From Pedosphaera sp. (lineage in GTDB: Bacteria; Verrucomicrobiota; Verrucomicrobiae; Limisphaerales; Pedosphaeraceae): 8,932 bases of DNA. A program made the position numbers and the translations under genes. The notes under the pieces were generated by a model. It did not search any database, was not told the origin of the DNA, and saw only the letters and a list, made by a program, of their open reading frames with translations. Within the stretch, counting starts at the first letter, position 1, and each line of letters opens with the position of its first letter. Of this stretch, positions 1 through 7,393 are shown piece after piece. Where the stretch lies: positions 1 through 8,932 of the forward strand of contig JAQGPB010000166.1 of NCBI GenBank assembly GCA_028293265.1, written 5' to 3'.

Positions 1-2
1 CC

Positions 3-1265
3 GAGAAGCCGATCACCGCCGACCCGTTGACGAGGGAAGCGCGGGAAATTGTTGATCTGGCGCCGGAAAAACGGACGCCAGACCAGGAAAAACAATTGTT
101 CGCTTTTTATCGGACGCTCGACCCCAAATGCGCCGACGCGAACAAGCAAATCGCCGATTTGCAAAAAGACTGGCCCGCCGCGGATACGACGATGGTGCTC
201 GCCGCACGCCCGCAACCGCGTCTCACTCATGTTTTCCAGCGCGGCGATTTCCGCAATCCCGCCGAGGTGGTCACGCCCGGCGTGCCGGCGTTTATGCCGC
301 CCCTCCCCAAGGACGCGCCAACGAACCGGTTGACCTTCGCGAAATGGCTCGTGGACCAAAAAAATCCGCTCACGGCGCGTGTCGTCATCAACCGCTTTTG
401 GCAGTCATACTTTGGTCGCGGCATCGTCATCACCGCCGAGGATTTCGGCACGCAGGGCGACAAACCGTCGCACCCCGAGCTGCTCGACTGGCTCGCCTGT
501 GAATTCATGCAGCGCGGCTGGGACGTCAAGGCCATGCAACGGCTGATTGTCGAATCTGCCACTTACCGGCAGTCCTCGAAGGTGACACCCGAACTCTACG
601 CGGCGGACCAATACAATCGTCTGCTCGCCCGCGGGCCGAGGTTCCGCGTCGAAGGCGAGGTCGTGCGCGACATCGCCCTGCGGGCCAGCGGCCTGCTCAG
701 CGAGAAGATCGGCGGGCCGAGTGTTTATCCGCCGATTCCCGACGGCGTGCTGAATCTCGCCTACGGCGCGCCCATGAAATGGGAGACCAGCACCGGCGAA
801 GACCGTTATCGGCGAGGGCTTTATACGTTTTGGAAGCGCACCATTCCTTATCCCGGCCTCTCCATTTTTGACGCGCCCAATGCCGACGTCACCTGCGTGC
901 GGCGCGTGATGTCCGACACCCCGTTGCAGGCTTTGACGACGCTGAACGACACCGTGTTTACCGAAGCCGCCCAAGCCCTCGCCCTCCGCGTCTGGAAGGA
1001 AGGCGGACCCGCCGACCGCGACCGTGCGATTTATGCTTTCCAACTTTGCACCGGCCGCAAGCCCGACGAAACTGAATTGGCACGCGTTCTCGCATTGGTG
1101 AAAGAACAGGAACATTATTTCGAAGACCGCACCACTGTGGCCATCGACGTTGCATCGCCCGACAAAAAAAATCCGACACCCGGCGTGAACCTGCACAAAG
1201 TCGCCGCATGGACGGTCGCTTCACGGGTGCTGCTGAACTTGGACGAGACGATCACGAAAGAGTAG
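3..1265 (+). CDS. DUF1553 (PSD1) domain protein, C-terminal part, 5' end cut by the window edge
   Basis: The reading frame is open from the first complete codon at base 3 to the TAG at 1263-1265, giving 420 visible residues. The true start lies outside the window; the TTG at 27 is only an internal in-frame codon. The domain recognisable as PSD1/DUF1553 starts near visible residue 109 with [19 protein letters not shown], continues through [34 protein letters not shown] and [15 protein letters not shown], and closes with a [19 protein letters not shown] stretch near residue 297. In complete PVC proteins this domain usually follows a PSCyt1 heme domain and a PSCyt2/DUF1549 domain, which would lie upstream here. 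No CxxCH is present in the visible part. The biochemical role of the family is unknown; the proteins are thought to be extracytoplasmic. The DUF1501 gene follows after 133 bases, a common pairing in Planctomycetota and Verrucomicrobiota. The family call is secure, the function is not. Confidence 0.93.
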   Translation, partial: EKPITADPLTREAREIVDLAPEKRTPDQEKQLFAFYRTLDPKCADANKQIADLQKDWPAADTTMVLAARPQPRLTHVFQRGDFRNPAEVVTPGVPAFMPPLPKDAPTNRLTFAKWLVDQKNPLTARVVINRFWQSYFGRGIVITAEDFGTQGDKPSHPELLDWLACEFMQRGWDVKAMQRLIVESATYRQSSKVTPELYAADQYNRLLARGPRFRVEGEVVRDIALRASGLLSEKIGGPSVYPPIPDGVLNLAYGAPMKWETSTGEDRYRRGLYTFWKRTIPYPGLSIFDAPNADVTCVRRVMSDTPLQALTTLNDTVFTEAAQALALRVWKEGGPADRDRAIYAFQLCTGRKPDETELARVLALVKEQEHYFEDRTTVAIDVASPDKKNPTPGVNLHKVAAWTVASRVLLNLDETITKE

Positions 1266-1266
1266 A

Positions 1267-1391
1267 AAAGTACCCAATGACGAAATACCGAAAGAAATCT
1301 AAAATACGAATCACCGGGACTAACGCTCCGAGTTGGTGCTTGGGAATTGGGTATTCTTTGGGTATTTCGTCATCGGGTGCTTGGGTACTTT
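1267..1391. repeat. Intergenic imperfect inverted repeat between the DUF1553 and DUF1501 genes
   Basis: The left arm at 1267-1296 is complementary to the right arm in two blocks. Bases 1277-1296 pair with 1354-1373 (20 positions, one mismatch at 1290/1360). Bases 1267-1276 pair with 1382-1391 (10 of 10). The right arm carries eight extra bases, 1374-1381, between its blocks. The loop is 57 bases (1297-1353). The right arm also holds short related units, with GCTTGGG at 1338-1344 and again at 1379-1385, and GGGTAT at 1349-1354 and 1360-1365. The element fills almost all of the space between the stop at 1265 and the ATG at 1399. It resembles a degenerate dispersed intergenic repeat more than a simple terminator, since no T-run follows. 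Whether it attenuates transcription into the downstream gene is inference. Confidence 0.7.
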
Positions 1392-1398
1392 ACAAACC

Positions 1399-2853
1399 AT
1401 GAACTACGAAAAAGAAATTGATCGCGAAGCCCGCGCGCTCCTCACCCGTCGTCATTTTTTCCGCGACTGCGGCGTCGGGTTGGGTGCCATCGCTCTCGCT
1501 TCATTGTTGAATGACACCAAGGTATTGGGCGCGACGTCATCTCCAAAAAGCAGCGACCCGCTCGCGCCGCGCGCCCCGCATTTCGCGCCGAAGGCCAAGC
1601 GCGTCATTTATCTGTTCATGGCCGGAGCACCGAGCCAGCTCGACATGTTCGATTACAAGCCGACGTTGAAAAAATACGACGGCCACCCGGTTCCCGCCGA
1701 AGTGGTCAAGGATCAGCGGTACGCCTTCATTCCCCGCGACGCGGCATTGTTCGCCACCACGATGAAGTTTTCCAAATACGGCCAGTGCGGCGCGGAACTT
1801 TCCGAGGTCTTGCCGCATCTGGCCGAAGTAGTGGATGACATCGCCATCGTCAAATCCATGACGACCGATGCGTTCAATCACGCGCCGGCCCAGATTTTCA
1901 TGAACACTGGCGCGACGCAGTTTGGCCGCCCGAGCATGGGATCATGGGTGACGTATGGTCTGGGCAGCGAATCACAATCGCTGCCGGGATTTGTGGTCTT
2001 GAGTTCTGCCGGCGGGACCAGCGGCGGCGCGTCGAATTGGGGTTGCGGTTTTCTGCCGACGGTTTTCCAAGGCGTGCCTTTCCGTCGCTCGGGCGATCCC
2101 ATCCTGAGCTTGTCCAATCCCGCCGGCATCACTCCCCAGATGCAGCGGCAATCACTCGACCTGCTCAAGAGCCTCAACCAGCATCACCTCGACGAAGTCG
2201 GTGATCCGGAAATTGCGACCCGCATCAACAGTTTCGAAATGGCGTATCGCATGCAAACCAGCGCGCCGGAATTGATGGATATTTCCCAGGAAACCAAGGC
2301 GACCCTCGACATGTACGGCGCGGAACCGGGCAAAAGTTCATTTGCCAACAATTGCCTGTTGGCGCGGCGCCTGGTGGAACGCGGCGTGCGGTTCGTCCAG
2401 CTTTATCACGAAGCTTGGGACCATCACAGCGAAGTCATCAAGGGCGTCAAGGACCAGTGCGGGCTGACCGACAAGCCCGCTGCGGCGCTGATCAAAGATC
2501 TCAAGCAACGCGGCCTGCTGGAGGAAACGCTGGTCATCTGGGGTGGGGAATTTGGCCGCACACCGATGGTGGAAACCAACGAATCCGCCGGCCGCAAAAT
2601 GGGCCGTGATCACCATCCGCAAGCCTTTACCATGTGGATGGCCGGCGGCGGCATCAAGCCGGGCCTGACGATGGGCGAGACGGATGAGTTTGGTTTTCAC
2701 ATCGTCCGCGACCGTGTTCATGTTCATGACCTGCACGCGACGCTGCTCTATCTTTTAGGCTTCGACCACACGAAACTGACTTACAAATTCCAAGGCAGGA
2801 ATTTCCGGCTTACGGATGTGGAGGGAGAATTGGTGGAGAAGCTGTTTGTGTAA
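1399..2853 (+). CDS. DUF1501 domain protein with twin-arginine-type leader
   Basis: This 484-residue protein belongs to the DUF1501 family, which is related to the sulfatase/alkaline phosphatase superfamily and has no defined substrate. The ATG at 1399 is preferred because it places the leader [20 protein letters not shown] (R17-R18-x-F-F followed by a hydrophobic stretch) near the N-terminus. An upstream TTG at 1333 would add 22 residues encoded by the inverted repeat. Family landmarks are [20 protein letters not shown] after the leader, [21 protein letters not shown] (Y336-S344), WGGEFGRTP (W381-P389), GRDHHP (G402-P407) and HVHDLHAT (from H441). The Asp/His-rich motifs are plausible metal ligands by analogy with the superfamily. 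The length is normal, so the gene is probably intact. It follows a DUF1553 gene, as often in PVC genomes, and the product is probably Tat-exported. No Shine-Dalgarno sequence is apparent before the start. Confidence 0.93.
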   Translation: MNYEKEIDREARALLTRRHFFRDCGVGLGAIALASLLNDTKVLGATSSPKSSDPLAPRAPHFAPKAKRVIYLFMAGAPSQLDMFDYKPTLKKYDGHPVPAEVVKDQRYAFIPRDAALFATTMKFSKYGQCGAELSEVLPHLAEVVDDIAIVKSMTTDAFNHAPAQIFMNTGATQFGRPSMGSWVTYGLGSESQSLPGFVVLSSAGGTSGGASNWGCGFLPTVFQGVPFRRSGDPILSLSNPAGITPQMQRQSLDLLKSLNQHHLDEVGDPEIATRINSFEMAYRMQTSAPELMDISQETKATLDMYGAEPGKSSFANNCLLARRLVERGVRFVQLYHEAWDHHSEVIKGVKDQCGLTDKPAAALIKDLKQRGLLEETLVIWGGEFGRTPMVETNESAGRKMGRDHHPQAFTMWMAGGGIKPGLTMGETDEFGFHIVRDRVHVHDLHATLLYLLGFDHTKLTYKFQGRNFRLTDVEGELVEKLFV

Positions 2854-3061
2854 TCGGGTGTTTACCACCCACTTTTCGACGAAAGCCTCTTCAGCACCCA
2901 CCTTCGAAACATTGCGGCTTTCGATGCCGGGCTTTTCAAGAAAGTAGTCGCGCTAATGTCGCACAAATCATTAGTTCGCCGGTCGTCGCATCGCCAAGGA
3001 ATCGGTAATATCGCTCAAAATGGGAAAGAATGGAATGCGCCTTGCTGTCTCATGATCCACG
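2854..3061. other. Intergenic region with a small hairpin; no gene seen
   Basis: These 208 bases separate the DUF1501 gene from the propeller gene. Right after the stop, 2856-2860 (GGGTG) and 2866-2870 (CACCC) form a 5-bp stem with a 5-base loop, followed by a short TTTT at 2873-2876; it could be a weak terminator. A second complementary pair, 2880-2887 (CGAAAGCC) with 2916-2923 (GGCTTTCG), has a 28-base loop. A TAATAT at 3006-3011 resembles a -10 box, but no -35 box is visible at suitable spacing. No reading frame here looks coding. The promoter of the downstream pair of genes probably lies in this gap, but I cannot place it. Confidence 0.4.
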
Positions 3062-4492
3062 ATGAAGGGCAAAAGCTTCTTTTGGGCCGCATTATTTCTA
3101 TTTGGATTTGTCTGGCAGTCGGATGCCGGAAGTCTCCAGCGCATTGGTCATACGACTTTGACCCCGCGCCACTCCCTTCCCGATGACAAAGGGATGTATG
3201 CCGCAGTCATAGACCCGGTCGGCGGCTACGCCTATTTTTTCGGCAACTACTTGTTCAAGCTCGACATCACTGGGAATCTTCCCGTGATGGTCGGCACGAA
3301 CATCCAGACTGGACAGTCCGCCGAGGCCGCAATTGATCCGGCAGGCGGATTTGCCTATCTGCCGAAGGGGAATGGACTCATCAACCGCTACGCGCTTGGA
3401 TCTGGAAACAATTCACCCGCCAGCGCCGGCTCCCTCACGTTGCCAGGCTCCGGCCCCGTCTCCATCGTCATTGATGACTCGGACCCGAATCCAACCAATC
3501 ACTATGGTTACGTGCTTACCTCCGGCACTCCCGCCAAGGTGGTCAAGGTGGCCCTCTCCAATTTTACCGCCGTCTCCTCGGTGACGCTCAATGCCGGGGA
3601 AAATAATTTTGCCTGGGGGCAGATTGACACCAAGAATGGCTATGCCTATTTCGCAAGTTATATTCTCTATACCAGCCCCGCCATCCCGCAAATTCTCAAG
3701 ATTAAATTGACGCCCGGCACGAATGCGCCCATCCGTATCGGCACCGTCAACCTGGGCGCAACGCCCGTTCCGCTTTGGACATCTTCCATTGATACCTTGC
3801 ATGGTTACGCCTACTACTCAACGGACAACGGCACGACCAACATTCCAGAAACCGTTTTCAAAGTGAAGCTGGGCGACGGCGATGCCTTGCCAACGCCGGT
3901 GCCGTTCGGCGGCGTCAGCTTTCACACCAACGAGGTGCAGATCATTTCCCAAATCATTGACCCTGTCGGCGGCTATATTTATTTTAATGATGACAATACC
4001 TATCCCGGCCGGGTTTATCAATTTACCCTGAACGGGACTAACCCGCCCGTGGAACTTGGTTATTTGCAACTTCAAGGTGGTACGCAAACACCTCCGCCCA
4101 ACGGCATCACCGCCAATAATACCACCACCAATGCCGACGGGATCGTTCCCTTTGGGGAGGTCTTTCTGCGCTCGGCGGTCTTCGACCCCGTGCGTGGGTT
4201 TGCCTATATCGGCCAGGACTGCCGCCCCAATCAAGTCGTCAAAATCCAGGTCGCTCGCGATGTGCCCGTCATGACCAGTGCGGGAACTCAGCCGGGCGGC
4301 GTGTTTCAATTCAGCTACACCAATACGCCGGGCGTGGCAGGCGTCATACTGGCAGCCACGAACGCCGCATTGCCGGCGACCAACTGGACCGCACTCGGCA
4401 CTGCCGCAGAAATTTCGTCGGGCCTGTTCGTGTTCGCCGACCTGCAGGCCACGAACAGCCCGCAACGCTTCTACCGGGTCCGTTCACCCTGA
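3062..4492 (+). CDS. Secreted seven-repeat (probable beta-propeller) protein with C-terminal module
   Basis: This is a 476-residue protein with no family name that I recognise. Residues 1-22 form a Sec signal peptide (MKGKSFFWAALFLFGFVWQS, probable cleavage at SDA-G). Residues about 45-400 hold seven imperfect repeats built on the pattern Ile-Asp-Pro-x-x-Gly-Tyr-Ala-Tyr followed by a Val-x-Lys-hydrophobic strand. The repeats are anchored at D51, D92, about D139-D141 (the most divergent), D189, D244, D300 and D375. Seven units of 40-75 residues fit a seven-bladed propeller of the YVTN/lactonase type. Residues about 415-476 form a separate module containing TNWTALGTAA and ending QRFYRVRSP, similar to the end of the next gene's product. 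There is one cysteine (C387) and no CxxCH. The next gene starts 57 bases downstream on the same strand, suggesting an operon. Base composition looks less GC-rich than in the neighbours. The role may be extracellular binding, but this is unproven. Confidence 0.85.
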   Translation: MKGKSFFWAALFLFGFVWQSDAGSLQRIGHTTLTPRHSLPDDKGMYAAVIDPVGGYAYFFGNYLFKLDITGNLPVMVGTNIQTGQSAEAAIDPAGGFAYLPKGNGLINRYALGSGNNSPASAGSLTLPGSGPVSIVIDDSDPNPTNHYGYVLTSGTPAKVVKVALSNFTAVSSVTLNAGENNFAWGQIDTKNGYAYFASYILYTSPAIPQILKIKLTPGTNAPIRIGTVNLGATPVPLWTSSIDTLHGYAYYSTDNGTTNIPETVFKVKLGDGDALPTPVPFGGVSFHTNEVQIISQIIDPVGGYIYFNDDNTYPGRVYQFTLNGTNPPVELGYLQLQGGTQTPPPNGITANNTTTNADGIVPFGEVFLRSAVFDPVRGFAYIGQDCRPNQVVKIQVARDVPVMTSAGTQPGGVFQFSYTNTPGVAGVILAATNAALPATNWTALGTAAEISSGLFVFADLQATNSPQRFYRVRSP

Positions 4493-4549
4493 CGGCCGCA
4501 TTAGTCAGTTGCCTGTCATAAACAACCGATCAACTAAAAAAATAACCCC

Positions 4550-7234
4550 ATGAGACACCTTAAATGGCTCTGTCGGCTGATATTCGCAGCCGGATTGCTG
4601 GCAACGTCGGCCGAGGCTTCCGTCACGCTGACGAATCCCATCGTCTTCGTCACGCAGCCGCCGATTCCGCGCGAACTCAACAGTTCGGTGTCCAACACCT
4701 TTCTGTCGGTTGTCACAATTTTTGGCAATCACCTGCCCGACACCGCCCATTGCGCCCGCGGCGGGGATTTGTGGCTCCGTTACACCAACGGGGCGCTGCT
4801 CAATCTCACCCGCGCCGCCGGTTATGGCCTCGATGGCATCCAGCACACCAACGGCATCGCCGTGCGCGATCCGCAGATTTCCTGGGACGGCAGCCGCATC
4901 CTCTTCAGCATGGTCGTCGGCGCGCCGCGTTTCTCCGGCGACACCAACATTTTCTTTTGGCAGCTTTACGAACTGAACAATCTTGCTGCCGTCATCGCCA
5001 ATTCGAACATTCCGCCCGTCATCGTCAAGGTTCTCAATCAACCGGCTAACTGCAACAACGTCAGCCCTTGCTACGGCTCCAACGGGCGCATCATTTTCAC
5101 CAGCGACCGCCCGTTCAACAACCAGTCCTGGCTTTATCCCCAGCGCGACGAATACAAAGGCGCGCCGACTGTCACCGGCACTTACAGCCTCGATCCCGTC
5201 AGCGGCAATCTGGTCATGCTCGAACATCTCCCCAGTGGCGTGTTCAATCCTTTCGTGGACAGTTTCGGGCGGCTCATCATCACACGCTGGGATCATCTGG
5301 TGCAGGATTCCAGCGCCACCGGCGACCGCCTTGGCCGCACGACCAACGGCTCCTTTACTTTCACCAGCGAAGCGTCAAATGCCGTCGTCCTCGCCTCGAA
5401 CCCGCTCGAAAATTTTCCCGAACCCGTGGATTTCGACACCAACTACGCCGCCGCTCTCGGCGTAAATCCTAACGGCTTCAATTTCCTGCTTCCTTGGGCG
5501 CTCGATCAAGCAGGCGGCAACGAGGAAGTGCTCAATCACGTCGGGCGGCACGAGTTGCTTCCCGGAGTGGCTCCATCGTTCACCAACGACCCGAACCTCA
5601 TCGCGTTCACCAATGCCGCCACGCGCGGAGCCTTCGGCATCGAAAGTTCCAACACCAATTTCATCCAGAACTTCATCCAGATCACCGAGGATCCGCTCCA
5701 TCCGGGAACCTATTTCGGCGTGGACGCGCAGGATATTTCCATCTTCGGCGGCCAGCATGCGTCCGGGCAGATCGTCTCGCTCACCGGCGCAATGGGCTTG
5801 AATCCCACCAACATGGCCCTCAGTTACATCACTCCCAAATCCGGCGCGAACGGACCGAACAATCCCGTCGGCCTCTTTCGCAATCCCCTGCCAATGTCTG
5901 ACGGTTCTCTCGTCGCCGCCTATACGCGCACCTTTACGGGAACCAACTTCGGCGGTTGGGACACTAACCTCGGCTCCGTCGCCGCCCCCATCTCCATGTA
6001 TTCCTTCCGGCTCATGACCTTGGTTAACGGCGGCGCAGCATGGGCAACCAACACCTTCCTCACCGGCGGTTTGACGAACCCAGCCACTTACTGGGATGGC
6101 ACCACGCTCGTTTCCAACGCTGGTCCGCTTTGGGAATTGCAACCCGTGGAAGTTCGCGCGCGCCCCGTTCCGCCCTTGATCGTGACGCCGCCCGCCTCCA
6201 TCGAACAACAAGTTTTCGCCTCCGAATCCGTGGACCTGCCCACGTTCCAGGCCGACCTCGCGCAACGCAACCTTGCGCTGGTCGTGAGCCGCAACGTCAC
6301 CGCCCGTGACGCCGCCGACAAGCAACAGCCCTACAATCTTTCCGTGCCCGGCGGCGTCCAGACGCTCGGCACCAACACCGGAAAAATCTACAACATCACC
6401 CACCTGCAATACCTCCAGGCCGATTATCTGCGCGGCTACAATTTCGGCAACACCAACACCATTCAACCCGGACGCCGCATCCTCGCGACACCCCTGTACG
6501 CGTCTGCCGCCTTCAATTACGCCAGCACCCTCAGCAACGCGCCCGTGGGCGGCATTCAACTCATGTCCGACGGTTCGCAGGCGACCATTGTTCCCGCTGG
6601 CCGCGCCATCACCTGGCAGCTTACCGGCGTCACCAACGAAAGCATCGTCAAGGAACGCTACTGGCTCAACTTCCGCGCTGGCGAAATCCGCACCTGCGCG
6701 AATTGCCACGGCATCAACGACGTGGACCAGGCTGGCCGGCCCGCGCCCACCAACGCCCCGCTCGCCCTTCGTCAACTCCTGCGTTTTTGGCGCACCAATT
6801 CGGCGAACGCCTATTCGCTCACCGTCAGCAATGGAAATGGCGGCGGCAATTTCGGTGCGGGCAGCATCCTGACCTTGACCGCGAATCCCGCGCCCACGGG
6901 CAAGATTTTCTCGCAATGGACCGGCTCCGGCGTGAGCAACTTCTTGTCGCCAGCCACTCTCTTCACCATGCCCGCCGGCAATGCGTCCGTCACCGCCGTC
7001 TATTCCGATCTCCCGCCGCCCATACTCGGCGGCATCCAATTGCTTGGCGGCACGAATCTTTTGATTACCGCCGCCGGACTCGCAAACCAGCCATGGGTTT
7101 TGCAATCCTCCACCAACCTCGTGGCCTGGACCGACATCAGCACCAACCTCGCCGACGCCTTGGGCCACTTGCAGCTCACCAACGTTTCCACGTCCGGCGC
7201 CGGGCAGAAATTCTTCCGGCTGAAGTCTCCTTAA
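4550..7234 (+). CDS. Secreted HzsA-like monoheme protein with InlB-like repeat and C-terminal module
   Basis: This is an 894-residue exported protein. Residues 1-23 are a Sec signal peptide (cleavage at AEA-S). The first half has PD40/TolB-like strands such as SWDGSRILFSM and GSNGRIIFTSDRPFNNQ, then GVFNPFVDSFGRLIITRWDH. The central region has NPLPMSDGSLVAAYTRT and LWELQPVEVRARPVPP, which I recognise as typical of proteins annotated as related to the hydrazine synthase alpha subunit. Near the end of this core lies one heme c motif, CANCH (C716-H720), preceded by RYWLNFRAGEIRT. Residues about 755-819 are an InlB B-repeat-like domain (YSLTVSNGNGGG through FTMPAGNASVTAVYSD). Residues about 824-894 form a module with QSSTNLVAWTDIST, ending KFFRLKSP. 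Other cysteines are C8, C68, C168 and C174. The substrate is unknown; homology does not imply hydrazine synthesis. It follows the propeller gene by 57 bases. Confidence 0.82.
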   Translation: MRHLKWLCRLIFAAGLLATSAEASVTLTNPIVFVTQPPIPRELNSSVSNTFLSVVTIFGNHLPDTAHCARGGDLWLRYTNGALLNLTRAAGYGLDGIQHTNGIAVRDPQISWDGSRILFSMVVGAPRFSGDTNIFFWQLYELNNLAAVIANSNIPPVIVKVLNQPANCNNVSPCYGSNGRIIFTSDRPFNNQSWLYPQRDEYKGAPTVTGTYSLDPVSGNLVMLEHLPSGVFNPFVDSFGRLIITRWDHLVQDSSATGDRLGRTTNGSFTFTSEASNAVVLASNPLENFPEPVDFDTNYAAALGVNPNGFNFLLPWALDQAGGNEEVLNHVGRHELLPGVAPSFTNDPNLIAFTNAATRGAFGIESSNTNFIQNFIQITEDPLHPGTYFGVDAQDISIFGGQHASGQIVSLTGAMGLNPTNMALSYITPKSGANGPNNPVGLFRNPLPMSDGSLVAAYTRTFTGTNFGGWDTNLGSVAAPISMYSFRLMTLVNGGAAWATNTFLTGGLTNPATYWDGTTLVSNAGPLWELQPVEVRARPVPPLIVTPPASIEQQVFASESVDLPTFQADLAQRNLALVVSRNVTARDAADKQQPYNLSVPGGVQTLGTNTGKIYNITHLQYLQADYLRGYNFGNTNTIQPGRRILATPLYASAAFNYASTLSNAPVGGIQLMSDGSQATIVPAGRAITWQLTGVTNESIVKERYWLNFRAGEIRTCANCHGINDVDQAGRPAPTNAPLALRQLLRFWRTNSANAYSLTVSNGNGGGNFGAGSILTLTANPAPTGKIFSQWTGSGVSNFLSPATLFTMPAGNASVTAVYSDLPPPILGGIQLLGGTNLLITAAGLANQPWVLQSSTNLVAWTDISTNLADALGHLQLTNVSTSGAGQKFFRLKSP

Positions 7235-7246
7235 AACCAACCTTCT

Positions 7247-7357
7247 ACGGGGCGCGGGTCTCCGACCCGCAGCAACGGTGTGACGACGAGCGCGCAGGCA
7301 AGCTACCGGGACGTCCCGGTTTTCGGGCGTGCTGCGGGTCGGAGACCTGCGTTCCGT
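7247..7357. repeat. Hairpin-forming intergenic element between convergent genes
   Basis: The left arm 7247-7274 and the right arm 7330-7357 are inverted copies of 28 bases with three mismatches, all of which would be G-U pairs in a plus-strand transcript. The inner 21 positions (7254-7274 against 7330-7350) differ at one base only. The 55-base interior contains a perfect 16-base palindrome at 7305-7320. A short direct repeat CTACGGGG occurs at 7245-7252 and 7365-7372, just outside or at the edges. The element fills most of the 159-base gap between the plus-strand stop at 7234 and the minus-strand stop at 7394. It could act as a bidirectional terminator, or be a dispersed REP/MITE-like unit. 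Its copy number cannot be judged from this window. Confidence 0.8.
7305..7323 (+). terminator. Possible intrinsic terminator after the HzsA-like gene
   Basis: ACCGGG (7305-7310) and CCCGGT (7315-7320) form a 6-bp GC-rich stem with an ACGT loop, followed by T's to 7323, so four T's run from 7320. It lies 71 bases downstream of the plus-strand stop, inside the larger inverted repeat. The T-run is short, and the large outer stem would compete with or reinforce this small hairpin, so the call is tentative. Confidence 0.35.
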
Positions 7358-7393
7358 CTAGAAACTACGGGGGATTGAACCTCCCTTTGATCT

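Noticed and set aside
27..29. TTG as the start of the first gene
   Set aside because: The frame is open to the left edge and the visible part lacks the N-terminal domains expected for the family, so the gene starts outside the window.
405..1196. A 263-residue minus-strand open frame inside the DUF1553 gene
   Set aside because: It lies wholly opposite recognised DUF1553 motifs and shows no coding features of its own.
3006..3011. TAATAT as a -10 promoter box for the propeller gene
   Set aside because: There is no recognisable -35 box at 16-18 bases upstream, and one hexamer match is expected by chance.
2956..3186. A 76-codon plus-strand frame overlapping the propeller gene start
   Set aside because: It has no recognisable motif, overlaps the signal-peptide region of a better supported gene in another frame, and ends inside it.
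4509..4540. TTGCCT with TAAAAA as a promoter before the HzsA-like gene
   Set aside because: The spacing is about 20 bases and both boxes are weak; co-transcription from the upstream gene is simpler.
4550..7234. Evidence for anammox metabolism
   Set aside because: Only an alpha-like subunit is present, with extra domains and one CxxCH. No HzsB/HzsC-like gene is visible, and alpha-like relatives occur in PVC bacteria that are not known to make hydrazine.
5375..7240. A 621-residue open frame on the minus strand opposite the HzsA-like gene
   Set aside because: It is antisense to a gene with clear motifs, a signal peptide and a heme site; its composition (Gly/Val/Glu/Ala-rich) is typical of a high-GC antisense shadow and no family motif is visible.
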